64,000 nucleotides of DNA. Source: Pseudomonas argentinensis (lineage in GTDB: Bacteria; Pseudomonadota; Gammaproteobacteria; Pseudomonadales; Pseudomonadaceae). Numbering within the stretch: the first letter of the stretch is position 1; every line of letters begins with the position of its first letter. Under the pieces are notes generated by a model. The model was given only the letters and a program-made list of their open reading frames with translations, was not told the origin of the DNA and ran no database searches. The translations under genes were made by a program, and so were the position numbers. The stretch spans positions 744,001 to 808,000 of the forward strand of contig NZ_CP056087.1 in assembly GCF_001839655.2 (NCBI RefSeq), written 5' to 3'. This document shows positions 10,688 through 20,018 of this stretch, one piece after another.

Positions 10688-13066
10688 TCAGGGCGCCGGT
10701 CGCAGTGTCAGCGTGCTGCGCGTGTTGGCAGTTACGTCGTCGGCACTCAGGTGTTGCGGCACGTATTCGCCGGCTATGAAGCGCTGGGCCTGGTCGCTGT
10801 AGTGGCGGTCGAACGGCACGCCGCTCTGGCCCAGCGGGTTGATGCCCAGGCTATGGTCGGCATCGGCCAGGTCGATCAGCCGACGCGTCGAGGGTCCGTA
10901 GCCCACCGGCCAGGGCGCGGCGCCAATGCGGTGCGACAGGTTGTTGGGCGTCTCGTGGCCACCCGGCGCTGGCAGCGGGCCGACGTTGAGCAGCGCATCC
11001 AGGGGCCACTGCACGCCCAACGGGTGCTGGTGGGTGAGGGTGTGGGCCTGGCCCCAGCGCCATTGCGCCGGGTCGTCGCCCAGGGTGGCGCGCAGGTGCT
11101 GCAGGGTGGCGCGCCAGGCCTCGGCCACCGCTTCGGCGCGGCTGCGTGGCTGGCCATCGGCGCGCGCCCACCAGGGCGAGTTCGCATCGGCGCTCAGGCG
11201 CGGCAGTGCGCTGTCGATCATCCGGGTCGACAGCAGTTGCTCGAAGGCCTGGGCGCCCAGGCGCGGTTCCAGGGTGGCGCGGCCCAGCTCATAGATGAGC
11301 TGGTTGAACAGGGTCGCCGGCAACGATTGCAGCGGGTGATCGCCCTGCCAGGCGGCCAGGGCCTCGACCAGCTGCCGTTCCTGTCCGTCCGCTGCTGCGG
11401 CGCGCAGGTCGTCGAGGATCGGCGCCAGCAGCCGTGGCCCATAGGCCGTGCCGGTATCCAGCTGCAGGGCCTGGCTGTTGTCAAGATCCCAGCGCACGTC
11501 CGGGTCGCCCAGCCGTTGGTTCAGGCGCTGACCGCGCTCCGGCGGGTTGTAGTAGCCCGGAATCTCGATGCCGCTGGCCGGCAGCGGCTGGAAGTTGGCC
11601 GAGACGATGTAGCCGCGGGTTGGGTTCTCTTCCTGCGGGTTGGCGCTGAAGGGATGGAAGCCCGGTTTGTCGGCAGCGCTCGTGCTGCCATCGAGGATGA
11701 AGGCGGGGTTCACCCCGGCGGGGCGTATCGGCAGTCTGGCCGCGGCCCACCAGGCGATGTCGCCGCGGGCGTTGGCCCACACCAGGTTGAGGCCCGGTGC
11801 ATGGATGCGCTCGGCGGCGGCGCGGCCCTTTTCCAGGGTGTCGGCACGGTTGAGGCGGTAAAAGGCCTCGAGCAGCGGGTTCTCGCTTTCCAGAAAGGCC
11901 CACCACATGGCGATCGGCCTGGTGCCGGCGCTGTCGCCCAGGGCATCGTTAATGATCGGGCCGTGGGGAGAGCGGCGCAGCTGCAGGGTCACCGGTGCGC
12001 CGTCCTTGACCCGGATGACCTCCTCGCGCTGCTGCAGATCGACCCAGCCGCCCTGATACCAGACCTGCTCGGGGTTGTCCGGGTTGAGGCGTTCGGCGAT
12101 CAGGTCCATGTCGTCGTTCTGGAACATGGTCAGGGTCCAGGCGAAATCCCGGTTGTGACCGAGAAAGGCCACCGGGGTCGCCGGCTGATGATGGCCGTAG
12201 AGCTCGAAACCCGGGTACTTGAGGTGCGCCTCGTACCACACCGACGGCGCCGAGAAGCGGATGTGCGGATCGCCGGCCAGCAGTGGCTTGCCGCTGGCGG
12301 TGCGGGCACCGGCCACCGCCCAGGCATTGCTGCCCTCGAACTGCGGCAGCCCGCTGTCGGCCAGGGCCTGATCGCTCAGGGCGGCGAGCCGGTCGAGCAG
12401 CCGCCAGTCGTCGTTGCCGAGTGCTGTGTCGATCACGCCGTCGGAGTGCCAGTCGATATCGAAGATCGCCAGGTAGTCGCTGCCCAGCTCATCGCGAATG
12501 CGCGTCAGCAGGGGTTCGCTGCGCAGCGCCGCGGCGAAGCTGTAGGCCAGGTAGCCGGCGATGGACAGGGTATCGGCGGCGCTGAACGGGCGTTTCTCGA
12601 TGCCCAGCAGGTCGAATTCCAGCGGCGCCGGTCGGCTGTTCTGGTACTGGTTGATGCCATCGAGGTAGGCGGCCAACGCCCTGCCGTGGGGGCTGTCGGA
12701 GTTCAGTTCGCGAGCCTGCTGGTCGGCCCGCTCGCGGATCTGCAGGGTGCGAAACAGGCGGTCGGTGGGTAACAGCCTGGCGCCAAGCACTTCGGCCAGC
12801 TCACCCCGGGCCAGGCGGCGCAGCATCTCCATCTGGAACAGGCGATCCTGGGCCTGCACGAAGCCCAGGGCGCGGTACAGGTCGGCTTCGCTCTGCGCCT
12901 CGATATGCGGCACGCCGCGTTCGTCATAGCGCACCTGCACGGGCGCGTCGAGGCGCTGCAGGGCCAGTTCGCCATCGCGCACTGGCTGCTTGCCCTGCAG
13001 GTACCAGGCGCCACCGCCAGCGGCCGCCAGCAGCACGGCCGCCAGGGTGATGAGGAAGCGTTTCAT
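10688..13066 (-). CDS. Penicillin acylase family protein (HacB-like Ntn hydrolase)
   Basis: A 792-residue exported acylase precursor. A signal peptide or membrane anchor spans about 4-22. The alpha chain carries HIEAQSEADLYRALGFVQAQDRLFQM, and the beta chain should begin at serine 246 of FEGSNAWAVAG, the autocatalytic N-terminal nucleophile. GDPHI and FLGHNRDFAW further on are also family hallmarks. The family hydrolyses amides such as penicillins, acyl-homoserine lactones and siderophore acyl tails. Length and neighbouring genes fit the acyl-homoserine-lactone acylase HacB (PA0305) better than PvdQ or QuiP, but substrate specificity is an inference. Confidence 0.88.
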   Translation of the reverse strand: MKRFLITLAAVLLAAAGGGAWYLQGKQPVRDGELALQRLDAPVQVRYDERGVPHIEAQSEADLYRALGFVQAQDRLFQMEMLRRLARGELAEVLGARLLPTDRLFRTLQIRERADQQARELNSDSPHGRALAAYLDGINQYQNSRPAPLEFDLLGIEKRPFSAADTLSIAGYLAYSFAAALRSEPLLTRIRDELGSDYLAIFDIDWHSDGVIDTALGNDDWRLLDRLAALSDQALADSGLPQFEGSNAWAVAGARTASGKPLLAGDPHIRFSAPSVWYEAHLKYPGFELYGHHQPATPVAFLGHNRDFAWTLTMFQNDDMDLIAERLNPDNPEQVWYQGGWVDLQQREEVIRVKDGAPVTLQLRRSPHGPIINDALGDSAGTRPIAMWWAFLESENPLLEAFYRLNRADTLEKGRAAAERIHAPGLNLVWANARGDIAWWAAARLPIRPAGVNPAFILDGSTSAADKPGFHPFSANPQEENPTRGYIVSANFQPLPASGIEIPGYYNPPERGQRLNQRLGDPDVRWDLDNSQALQLDTGTAYGPRLLAPILDDLRAAAADGQERQLVEALAAWQGDHPLQSLPATLFNQLIYELGRATLEPRLGAQAFEQLLSTRMIDSALPRLSADANSPWWARADGQPRSRAEAVAEAWRATLQHLRATLGDDPAQWRWGQAHTLTHQHPLGVQWPLDALLNVGPLPAPGGHETPNNLSHRIGAAPWPVGYGPSTRRLIDLADADHSLGINPLGQSGVPFDRHYSDQAQRFIAGEYVPQHLSADDVTANTRSTLTLRPAP

Positions 13067-13172
13067 GCTGCCGTCCTTGTCTTACGCGGGCCGCCATGCT
13101 GCGGGCAATCCGCGCCGACTGCAAGGCGACCGGCTCAGGACGTGACGCGGCCCCAGACCTGCAGCGGCCGGG

Positions 13173-13769
13173 CTAGTGAGGCCAGGTACGGTCGTCGTGT
13201 TCATCTGCCCACGCGCAGAAACAACCGCTCGCCAAGTTGTTGTCCGCCAGCACCTTGCGGCCGTCGAGCAACGCATCGAGCAGCGGCTCGACGAAGCTGT
13301 TGCCGGAGGTGCAGGTCATGCCGCTGCCGTAGGGGCCGACGTAGGCCAGCCGGCCGTGTCGATCCCAGATCGCCACGGCCGGGCTGGCGGGTAGCCGCTC
13401 ACTGCCGGCCAGCCCGGCGAGTGATCGCAATGCCCGCAAGGTATCCGGCAGTTGCCCCTGGCTGCCGGGCTTCTGCACGGCATAGAACTGCACGCCCCGC
13501 CCGCCGTAGCGTTCCAGCAACTCGCCAAGGTGCTGCTGGTTGCCAACGTTGCAAGGGCAGGCGGGGTCCCAGAAATGCACCAGGCGAATCTTGCCCGGCC
13601 CTGCCAACTGCTCTGGCAGGTGCAGCTCGCCTCCGGTAAACAGCGCGGTACGCTCATCGAACGGGCGCAGGTAATGGGCCTGGAACCACCAGAAGGCGGC
13701 GAGCATGGCGGCCAGCCAGATGACGGCGATCAGGCAGGCGAGGGGCGTGATGCGGCGGGAACGGGCCAT
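13173..13769 (-). CDS. DUF6436-type membrane-anchored thioredoxin-like protein
   Basis: A 198-residue protein with one N-terminal membrane helix (about 10-29) followed by a thioredoxin-like fold: IRLVHFWDPACPCNVGN places a CPC motif at residues 71-73, where thioredoxins have CxxC. Later GRLAYVGPYGSGMTC and a C-terminal cysteine pair (SGCFCAW) may take part in disulfide chemistry. I recall this as the DUF6436 family of Pseudomonas. It probably faces the periplasm. The ATG at 13769 is preferred over the longer frame because the membrane helix then lies at the start. Confidence 0.7.
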   Translation of the reverse strand: MARSRRITPLACLIAVIWLAAMLAAFWWFQAHYLRPFDERTALFTGGELHLPEQLAGPGKIRLVHFWDPACPCNVGNQQHLGELLERYGGRGVQFYAVQKPGSQGQLPDTLRALRSLAGLAGSERLPASPAVAIWDRHGRLAYVGPYGSGMTCTSGNSFVEPLLDALLDGRKVLADNNLASGCFCAWADEHDDRTWPH

Positions 13770-13865
13770 GCCTGAAGCTTCCGTAGGTGGTTCGGTGGCT
13801 TGCCATGGCGAGCCTGGCAGCAGAAGATCGTCACTGTACCGGCTGCCCACCCCGGTGATGCTGCC

Positions 13866-14834
13866 GTGAATCAATCAGAGTCGATGCTGCCGATGTCCGA
13901 TATCTTCCAACCCGAACCGCTGGTCGCCAGCCTGCGCCCCCTGGCCAGCGCGGCGCCGTTGTCGGCTGCAGAGCTGGCCTATCGGCAGTTCTACGGCTTC
14001 CTGCCGCGCGAGGCGGTCGAGAGCCGGCTGGGCTGGTTCGAGGTGGACGACTACCGTATCGCCGCCCAGTTGTGGAACCCCGTTGCGCCCCGCGCCACCC
14101 TGTTGCTGCTGCACGGCTATTACGATCACAGCGGCCTGTACCGGCATGTGATCGACTGGGCGCTGGAAGCCGGCTTCGCGGTGCTCGCCGTGGACTTGCC
14201 GGGCCACGGCCTGTCCAGCGGCCCGCGGGCCAGCATCAAGGATTTCGCCGAATACCAGGTCGTGCTGCGCGCCGCCTTGCAGCAGGCCGATGCCCTGGGC
14301 CTGCCGGCGCCCTGGCACCTGTGCGGGCAGAGCACGGGTGGGGCTATCCTGATCGACTACCTGCTCAACGACCAGCCGCTGGCCGAGGTCGGCGAAACCA
14401 TCCTGCTGGCGCCTCTGGTACGGCCGCGGCGCTGGAACTGGTCGCAGCTCAGCTATCGCCTGCTGCGCCGTTTCGTGCAGGAGATTCCGCGGCGCTTCAG
14501 CGAGAATTCCAGCGATCCGGAGTTTCTCGATTTCCTGCGCAACCGCGACCCCTTGCAGCCCAAGGTGGTGCCGACCCTCTGGGTCGGTGCGCTGAGCCAG
14601 TGGGTGCCGCGCATCGAGCAGGCGCCGCGCTGCACACGCAGCCCGCTGATCATCCAGGGCGAGGCGGACATGACGGTGGACTGGCGGCACAACCTGGCGG
14701 TGCTCGAGAACAAGTTCAGCGCGCCGCGCATCCTGCGGCTACCCGAAGCGCGCCACCATCTGGCCAACGAGGTGGCGCCGCTGCGCCAGCGCTATTTCGC
14801 TTATCTCGGCGAGCAGCTGGACCGCGCTTACTGA
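13866..14834 (+). CDS. Alpha/beta hydrolase (lysophospholipase-like)
   Basis: An alpha/beta hydrolase with the oxyanion segment LLLHGYYDHSGLYRH, the nucleophile elbow GQSTGG, an acid in GEADMTVDW and a histidine in EARHHL. The layout resembles the Hydrolase_4/serine aminopeptidase S33 (monoacylglycerol-lipase-like) group. Natural substrate unknown. The start is uncertain: GTG 13866 has a weak GGTGA site, while ATG 13884 or 13893 would give 317 or 314 residues. Its stop overlaps the convergent DUF2059 gene by 7 bases. Confidence 0.85.
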   Translation: MNQSESMLPMSDIFQPEPLVASLRPLASAAPLSAAELAYRQFYGFLPREAVESRLGWFEVDDYRIAAQLWNPVAPRATLLLLHGYYDHSGLYRHVIDWALEAGFAVLAVDLPGHGLSSGPRASIKDFAEYQVVLRAALQQADALGLPAPWHLCGQSTGGAILIDYLLNDQPLAEVGETILLAPLVRPRRWNWSQLSYRLLRRFVQEIPRRFSENSSDPEFLDFLRNRDPLQPKVVPTLWVGALSQWVPRIEQAPRCTRSPLIIQGEADMTVDWRHNLAVLENKFSAPRILRLPEARHHLANEVAPLRQRYFAYLGEQLDRAY

Positions 14835-15559
14835 CCCACCGCCAGACCGGCGCGGATCGCCGCCAGGGCCGCCTTGTAGTAGGCCGCGCCTTCGCTGGAC
14901 TGGGCGAAGGTGACGAACTCCTCCAGCTCCGGGTCGGACAGATTGCGATAGACGTGCAGCAGGGTGTTGTCCAGGTCCTTGTCGATCTGCGCCATCAGCC
15001 GTTGGCGCTGGCCGTCGAGCAGTCCTTGCGCAGTGCCGCCGCCGAGCAGGCCGGGAATCATCTGGCTGAGGCTGTCGGCCGCCACACCGGCCAGGGCCAG
15101 ACTGATCTCCGCACCCGCTTCACTGGCCGGCAGGGCCTGGGCCAGGTGGCGGATCAGCAGACGGCGGGTGGCATCGGCTTCGCTGACCGGCAGGCCGTCG
15201 GCGTACTTGGCCAATTGGTCTGGGCGGGTGGCGAGCAGCTCGGCGCTGACGATCTTGCGGCCCAATGGCGATTCGAAGAAGCGCAGGGCCGGCGCCGGGT
15301 CGGGGAGGCCTGCGCGCAGACTGCTCTCGGCGCGCTCGTCCATGGCGCGAGCGGCGAAGCGCCGGTTGCTGTTGTCGACCAGGGCCTGGTACACCGCCGG
15401 CGGCAGGCTCTTGCTATAGCGTGCCTGGGCGGCGCTCAGGGCATCGCTGAAATGCGCGCGCTGCTGCGGCCAGCCGGCTTTTTCATACAGCTCGGCATGG
15501 GTGTCGGCCATTGCCGGCAGGCTCAGGAGCAACAGCAAGAAACAACACAACGCGCGCAT
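14828..15559 (-). CDS. DUF2059 domain-containing exported protein
   Basis: A 243-residue protein with a clear signal peptide (MRALCCFLLLLLSLPAMA). The C-terminal LLHVYRNLSDPELEEFVTFAQSSEGAAYYKA is the DUF2059 signature, a helical repeat also found about residues 80-110 (LRFFESPLGRKI). Predicted periplasmic; function unknown. It converges on the alpha/beta hydrolase with a 7-base overlap, so the two transcripts would be antisense at their 3' ends. Confidence 0.85.
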   Translation of the reverse strand: MRALCCFLLLLLSLPAMADTHAELYEKAGWPQQRAHFSDALSAAQARYSKSLPPAVYQALVDNSNRRFAARAMDERAESSLRAGLPDPAPALRFFESPLGRKIVSAELLATRPDQLAKYADGLPVSEADATRRLLIRHLAQALPASEAGAEISLALAGVAADSLSQMIPGLLGGGTAQGLLDGQRQRLMAQIDKDLDNTLLHVYRNLSDPELEEFVTFAQSSEGAAYYKAALAAIRAGLAVGQ

Positions 15560-15641
15560 ACGAACTCCTGTCTGGGGCGGCTATTTTCGGCAGCCAGGTG
15601 GAGCTTGTCGAGGTGTACGCGACACAGGGTAGAATCGCGCC

Positions 15642-16265
15642 ATGACCACAGACATTTCCGATTCGCTGCTGAGCCGCATCATCGATGACCTTGCCGAATT
15701 CGGATGGTCGTTGCAAACCCAATTCGCCCCTGCTTCTCTGACCGGGGAACTGGCGGAGGAGTGCCGCCAGCGCATCGCCCAGGGCACCCTGGCGCCGGCC
15801 GGTACCGGCCGTGGCCACGCGGTGGCGGTGCACGAAGGCACCCGCAGCGACCATATCCAGTGGCTCGAGGCGGGGCAGTCGCCGGCCTGCGACGGCTACC
15901 TGCAGCTGCTCGACGAGTTGCGCGTGGCCATCAACCAGAGCCTCTACCTGGGGCTGGTGGACTACGAAAGCCACTTCGCTTTCTATCCGCCGGGCGGCTT
16001 CTATCTCAAGCACCTGGATCGCTTCCGCGACGATGACCGCCGCGCGGTGTCGGCCGTACTCTACCTCAATGACGACTGGCAGGCCGAGGAGGGCGGCCAG
16101 CTGCGCCTGTACCTGGCGGACGGCGAGGTGCGTGACGTGCTGCCCGAGGCCGGCACGCTGGTGGTGTTCCTGTCTGCCGACGTGCCCCACGAGGTGCTGC
16201 CGGCCACCCGCGACCGCCTGTCCCTGACCGGCTGGTTCCGCCGCCGCGGCGACGGGGTGTTCTAG
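15642..16265 (+). CDS. 2OG-Fe(II) oxygenase
   Basis: A 207-residue 2-oxoglutarate/iron dioxygenase of the prolyl-4-hydroxylase-like SM-20 type. The facial triad is visible: HLD in FYLKHLDRFRDD (metal His and Asp) and the distal His in DVPHEVLP, followed by the 2-oxoglutarate-binding arginine in RLSLTGWFRRR. The YPPGGFY strand and LYLNDDW strand are typical. It may hydroxylate a protein residue, but the target is unknown. It is monocistronic, between DUF2059 and serA. Confidence 0.88.
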   Translation: MTTDISDSLLSRIIDDLAEFGWSLQTQFAPASLTGELAEECRQRIAQGTLAPAGTGRGHAVAVHEGTRSDHIQWLEAGQSPACDGYLQLLDELRVAINQSLYLGLVDYESHFAFYPPGGFYLKHLDRFRDDDRRAVSAVLYLNDDWQAEEGGQLRLYLADGEVRDVLPEAGTLVVFLSADVPHEVLPATRDRLSLTGWFRRRGDGVF

Positions 16266-16288
16266 CGCCAGGTTGCAGGCATGAAAAA

Positions 16289-16306
16289 GGGAGGCCGAAG
16301 CCTCCC
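16289..16306. terminator. Terminator between the 2OG oxygenase gene and serA
   Basis: GGGAGGC-CGAA-GCCTCCC stem-loop flanked by AAAAA on the left and CCTTGT on the right. On the minus strand the flanking A-run becomes the T-run expected after serA, so it mainly serves serA. Confidence 0.8.
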
Positions 16307-16327
16307 CTTGTCGTTGCAGTGCTGTGC

Positions 16328-17557
16328 TTAGAACAGCACGCGGCTGCGGATGGTGCCGTTGACCTGCTGCAGCTTCTCCAGCGCCAGGTCCGAGTAGTCG
16401 GCATCGACGTCGATGACCACGTAGCCGACCTTGTCGTTGGTCTGCAGGTACTGGCCGGAGATGTTGATGCCGTTGTCGGCGAACACCTTGTTGATCTCGC
16501 TCATCACGCCCGGCACGTTGGCGTGGATGTGCAGCAGGCGGTGCTTGCCCGGGTGCGCCGGCAGGGCCACTTCCGGGAAGTTGACCGAGGATACCGAAGT
16601 ACCGTTGTCGCTGTACTTGACCAGCTTCTCGGCCACTTCCAGGCCGATGTTGGCCTGGGCCTCGGCGGTGGAGCCGCCGATGTGCGGGGTCAGGATCACG
16701 CGATCCAGGCCGCGCAGCGGGCTTTCGAAGACGTCGTCGTTGGATTTCGGCTCGACCGGGAACACGTCGATGGCCGCGCCGATCAGGTGCTCGTCCTTGA
16801 TCGCCTGAGCCAGGTGGTCGAGCTCGACCACGGTGCCGCGGGCGGCGTTGATCAGGATGCCGCCCTTCTTCATGGCGCGGATTTCCGCCTCGCCGATCAT
16901 CCACTGGGTGGACGGCAGTTCCGGTACGTGCAGGGAGATGATGTCGCACAGGCCGAGCAGGTCATGCAGCTTGCCGATCTGCTGGGCGTTGCCCAGCGGC
17001 AGCTTGGTCACGGTGTCGTAGAAGAACACCTGCATGCCGAGGGCTTCGGCGAGTACCGACAGCTGGGTGCCGATCGAGCCGTAGCCGACGATGCCCAGCT
17101 TCTTGCCGCGGATTTCGAAGGAGTTGGCCGCCGACTTGATCCAGCCGCCGCGGTGGCAGGAGGCGTTCTTCTCGGGGATGCCGCGCAGCAGCAGAATGGC
17201 CTGGGCGAGCACCAGCTCGGCCACCGAGCGGGTGTTGGAATACGGCGCGTTGAACACGGCGATACCGCGCTCGCGAGCGGCGTCCAGGTCGACCTGGTTG
17301 GTGCCGATGCAGAAGCAGCCGACGGCGACCAGCTTCTTGGCGCAGTCGAAGATCTCTTCGGTCAGTTGGGTACGCGAACGGATGCCGATGAAGTGCGCGT
17401 CGGCGATCTTGGCCTTCAGCTCCTCGCCGGAGAGCGCGGTCTTGAGGTACTCGATGTTGGTGTAGCCGGACGCCTTCAGGGTGTCCACGGCATTTTGGTG
17501 GACGCCTTCGAGAAGAAGGAACTTGATCTTGCTCTTGTCGAGAGAGGTCGTGCTCAT
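16328..17557 (-). CDS. serA: D-3-phosphoglycerate dehydrogenase
   Basis: SerA oxidises 3-phosphoglycerate with NAD+ to start serine synthesis; the bacterial enzyme also reduces 2-oxoglutarate to D-2-hydroxyglutarate. The 409-residue length matches the ACT-domain type. Visible are the NAD-binding GYGSIGTQLSVLAE, the catalytic region INAARGTVVE, the active-site histidine in LTPHIGGSTAEA, and a C-terminal ACT domain (about 338-409, HANVPGVMSEINKVF) for serine feedback. It is divergent from a D-2-hydroxyglutarate dehydrogenase gene, the known functional partner that removes its by-product. Confidence 0.97.
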   Translation of the reverse strand: MSTTSLDKSKIKFLLLEGVHQNAVDTLKASGYTNIEYLKTALSGEELKAKIADAHFIGIRSRTQLTEEIFDCAKKLVAVGCFCIGTNQVDLDAARERGIAVFNAPYSNTRSVAELVLAQAILLLRGIPEKNASCHRGGWIKSAANSFEIRGKKLGIVGYGSIGTQLSVLAEALGMQVFFYDTVTKLPLGNAQQIGKLHDLLGLCDIISLHVPELPSTQWMIGEAEIRAMKKGGILINAARGTVVELDHLAQAIKDEHLIGAAIDVFPVEPKSNDDVFESPLRGLDRVILTPHIGGSTAEAQANIGLEVAEKLVKYSDNGTSVSSVNFPEVALPAHPGKHRLLHIHANVPGVMSEINKVFADNGINISGQYLQTNDKVGYVVIDVDADYSDLALEKLQQVNGTIRSRVLF

Positions 17558-17741
17558 CGGAGTACCTGTTGCCCCACTAAATTAAGTGTCAGGAGAAGGA
17601 TCGGCGCGCTCGCCAATCGGGCCGGCAAGTCGCTGTGCAGCGCGATTTGCGGGGGGCGTATGCTAGCATGGCTTGTCTTTTCCTTGCTCGGTTGCGACCT
17701 GAACGGTTCTCAGGGCGACCATGAAAGTTTCGAGAGTTGCT

Positions 17742-19133
17742 ATGACCGATCTCATGCCGATTGACGAACTCAGAACGCTGGTCGAGCCCGGCAAGGTGCT
17801 CACCGACGCTGCGTCCCTGGAAACCTACGGCAAGGACTGGACCCGGCAATACGAGCCCGCGCCCAGTGCCATCGTGTTTCCCAAGACGGTCGAGCAGGTG
17901 CAGGCCATCGTGCGCTGGGCCAACGCCCACAGGATCGCCCTGGTGCCATCGGGCGGCCGTACCGGGCTGTCGGCGGCGGCGGTGGCAGCCAATGGCGAGG
18001 TGGTGGTGTCGTTCGACTACATGAACCAGATCCTCGATTTCGACGCCTCCAACCGCACCGTGGTCTGCCAGCCGGGCGTGGTCACTGGCGTGCTGCAGCA
18101 GTTCGCCGAGGACAAGGGCCTGTATTACCCGGTGGATTTCGCCTCGAGCGGCTCCAGCCAGATCGGCGGCAACATCGGCACCAATGCCGGCGGCATCAAG
18201 GTGATCCGCTACGGCCTGACCCGTAACTGGGTGGCGGGGCTGAAGGTGGTCACCGGCACCGGCGAGTTGCTCGAGTTGAACAAGGACCTGATCAAGAACG
18301 CCACCGGCTACGACCTGCGCCAGCTGTTCATCGGTGCCGAGGGCACCCTGGGCTTCGTAGTCGAGGCGACCATGCGCCTGGACCGTGCGCCGCGTAACCT
18401 CACCGCCATGGTGCTGGGCACGCCGGACTTCGACTCGATCATGCCGGTGCTGCATGCCTTCCAGGGCAAGCTCGACCTTACCGCCTTCGAGTTCTTTTCC
18501 GACAAGGGCCTGGCGCGGATCATGGCGCGCGGTGATGTCCCCTCGCCCTTCGACACCTGCTGCCCGTTCTATGCCCTGCTGGAGTTCGAAGCCAGCAGCG
18601 AGGAAGTGGCCAGCGAGGCCCTGAGCACCTTCGAGCACTGCATCGAGCAGGGCTGGGTACTGGACGGAGTGATGAGCCAGAGCCAGACTCAGCTGAAGAA
18701 CCTGTGGAAGCTGCGCGAGTACCTGTCCGAAACCATCTCGCACCACACACCCTACAAGAACGACATTTCCGTCACCGTCTCGCAGGTGCCGGCATTCCTG
18801 CGCGATATCGACGCCATCGTCACCGAGCATTATCCCGACTACGAAGTGGTCTGGTACGGCCATATCGGCGACGGTAACCTGCACCTGAACATCCTCAAGC
18901 CCGAGCACATGGACAAGGAGGCCTTCTTCGCCTCGTGCGCCCGGGTCAACAAATGGGTGTTCGAGACCGTCCAGCGCTACAACGGCTCGATCTCCGCCGA
19001 GCACGGCGTGGGCCTGGTCAAGCGCGATTACCTGGAATACAGCCGCTCGCCGGCGGAAATCGCCTACATGAAGGCGGTCAAGGCGGTGTTCGACCCCAAC
19101 GGCATCATGAACCCGGGCAAGATATTCGCCTGA
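17742..19133 (+). CDS. FAD-binding D-2-hydroxyglutarate dehydrogenase
   Basis: A 463-residue FAD-linked oxidase with the PCMH-type FAD domain (IVRWANAHRIALVPSGGRTG, then SSGSSQIGGNIGTNAGG) and the C-terminal cap ending ISAEHGVGLVKRDYL and DPNGIMNPGKI. The metal-binding histidines of GHIGDGNLHLN are present. In Pseudomonas the orthologue next to serA has been shown to be D2HGDH, recycling D-2-hydroxyglutarate made by SerA and passing electrons to ETF. ATG 17742 is chosen over 17721 because a GAGAG site precedes it. Confidence 0.92.
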   Translation: MTDLMPIDELRTLVEPGKVLTDAASLETYGKDWTRQYEPAPSAIVFPKTVEQVQAIVRWANAHRIALVPSGGRTGLSAAAVAANGEVVVSFDYMNQILDFDASNRTVVCQPGVVTGVLQQFAEDKGLYYPVDFASSGSSQIGGNIGTNAGGIKVIRYGLTRNWVAGLKVVTGTGELLELNKDLIKNATGYDLRQLFIGAEGTLGFVVEATMRLDRAPRNLTAMVLGTPDFDSIMPVLHAFQGKLDLTAFEFFSDKGLARIMARGDVPSPFDTCCPFYALLEFEASSEEVASEALSTFEHCIEQGWVLDGVMSQSQTQLKNLWKLREYLSETISHHTPYKNDISVTVSQVPAFLRDIDAIVTEHYPDYEVVWYGHIGDGNLHLNILKPEHMDKEAFFASCARVNKWVFETVQRYNGSISAEHGVGLVKRDYLEYSRSPAEIAYMKAVKAVFDPNGIMNPGKIFA

Positions 19134-19157
19134 ACGTGCACAACAACAGGAGCGACC

Positions 19158-19823
19158 ATGAGCTACCAGCACCAGTACATCGATGGCACCCGTATCCATT
19201 TCCCGCTGGGCAAGGTGGTGTGCGTCGGCCGCAACTACGCCGAACACGCCAAGGAGCTCAACAACCCGCTGCCGACCGAACCGTTGCTGTTCATCAAGCC
19301 GGGTAGCTGCGTGGTGCCGCTGGAAGGTGGCTTCAGCATCCCGGGAGATCGTGGCTCGGTGCATTACGAGGCGGAAATCGCCGTGCTGATCGGTAAGCCC
19401 CTGTCGCGCCAGCCCAACGAGGAAGAGGTGATCGACGCCATCTCCGGCTTCGCTCCGGCCCTGGACCTGACCCTGCGTGACCTGCAGAGCAAGCTCAAGG
19501 ACAAGGGCCATCCCTGGGAGATCGCCAAGTCCTTCGACGGCGCCTGCGTGCTGGCGCCCTTCGTGCCGGGTGATGCTGTGGCCGACCTGACCGCTATCGG
19601 CATCCGCCTGACCATCAACGGCGAGGTGCGCCAGGATGGCAGCAGCGCCGAGATGATCTTCCCGATCGTGCCGGTGATCCAGGAAATGGCCGGCCACTTC
19701 AACCTGCAACCCGGCGACGTGATCCTTACCGGCACGCCCGCAGGCGTCGGCCCGCTGAACAAGGGCGACGAGCTGGTGCTGGATCTGGTCGGTCACTCGA
19801 GCTTCGCCAGCCGGGTCCTCTGA
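19158..19823 (+). CDS. Fumarylacetoacetate hydrolase family protein (YcgM-like)
   Basis: A 221-residue FAH-fold enzyme with the metal-binding residues in YEAEIAVLIGK and the conserved VVCVGRNYAEHAKEL and GDVILTGTPAGVGP. Such single-domain members hydrolyse acylpyruvates or decarboxylate oxaloacetate; which applies here cannot be read. It starts 24 bases after D2HGDH on the same strand with a good AGGAGCGACC site, so the two are probably co-transcribed, as PA0317-PA0318 are. Confidence 0.9.
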   Translation: MSYQHQYIDGTRIHFPLGKVVCVGRNYAEHAKELNNPLPTEPLLFIKPGSCVVPLEGGFSIPGDRGSVHYEAEIAVLIGKPLSRQPNEEEVIDAISGFAPALDLTLRDLQSKLKDKGHPWEIAKSFDGACVLAPFVPGDAVADLTAIGIRLTINGEVRQDGSSAEMIFPIVPVIQEMAGHFNLQPGDVILTGTPAGVGPLNKGDELVLDLVGHSSFASRVL

Positions 19824-19852
19824 CAAGACCGCTGAGTGGCGATAGCAGCCGC

Positions 19853-19931
19853 TGTAGGGTGGACGACGCTTCATCCGTCCACCGCTCTGCGATCGCGATG
19901 GTGGATGAAAAGAGCGTCATCCACCCTACGT
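19853..19931. repeat. Extragenic palindrome, GTAGGGTGGA class
   Basis: TGTAGGGTGGACGACGCTTC at 19853-19872 and its near-perfect inverted copy ending CATCCACCCTACG at 19930 flank a short centre. The same outer arms (GTAGGGTGG / CCACCCTAC) recur at 53299-53462. It lies downstream of the FAH-family gene. Confidence 0.75.
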
Positions 19932-20018
19932 CCTGCGAGCCTCAAGCGGCAAGTAAAGAGCAGGGCAGACGCGATCCTGCTCAGCTTGGAACCTGCGGCT
20001 TGATACTTGTAGCTGCTC

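Noticed and set aside
10643..12772. 709-codon plus-strand ORF
   Set aside because: It is the antisense frame of the well-supported acylase gene, a common artefact in high-GC DNA.
17589..19874. 761-codon minus-strand ORF
   Set aside because: It is antisense to the D2HGDH and FAH-family genes and has no recognisable motif.
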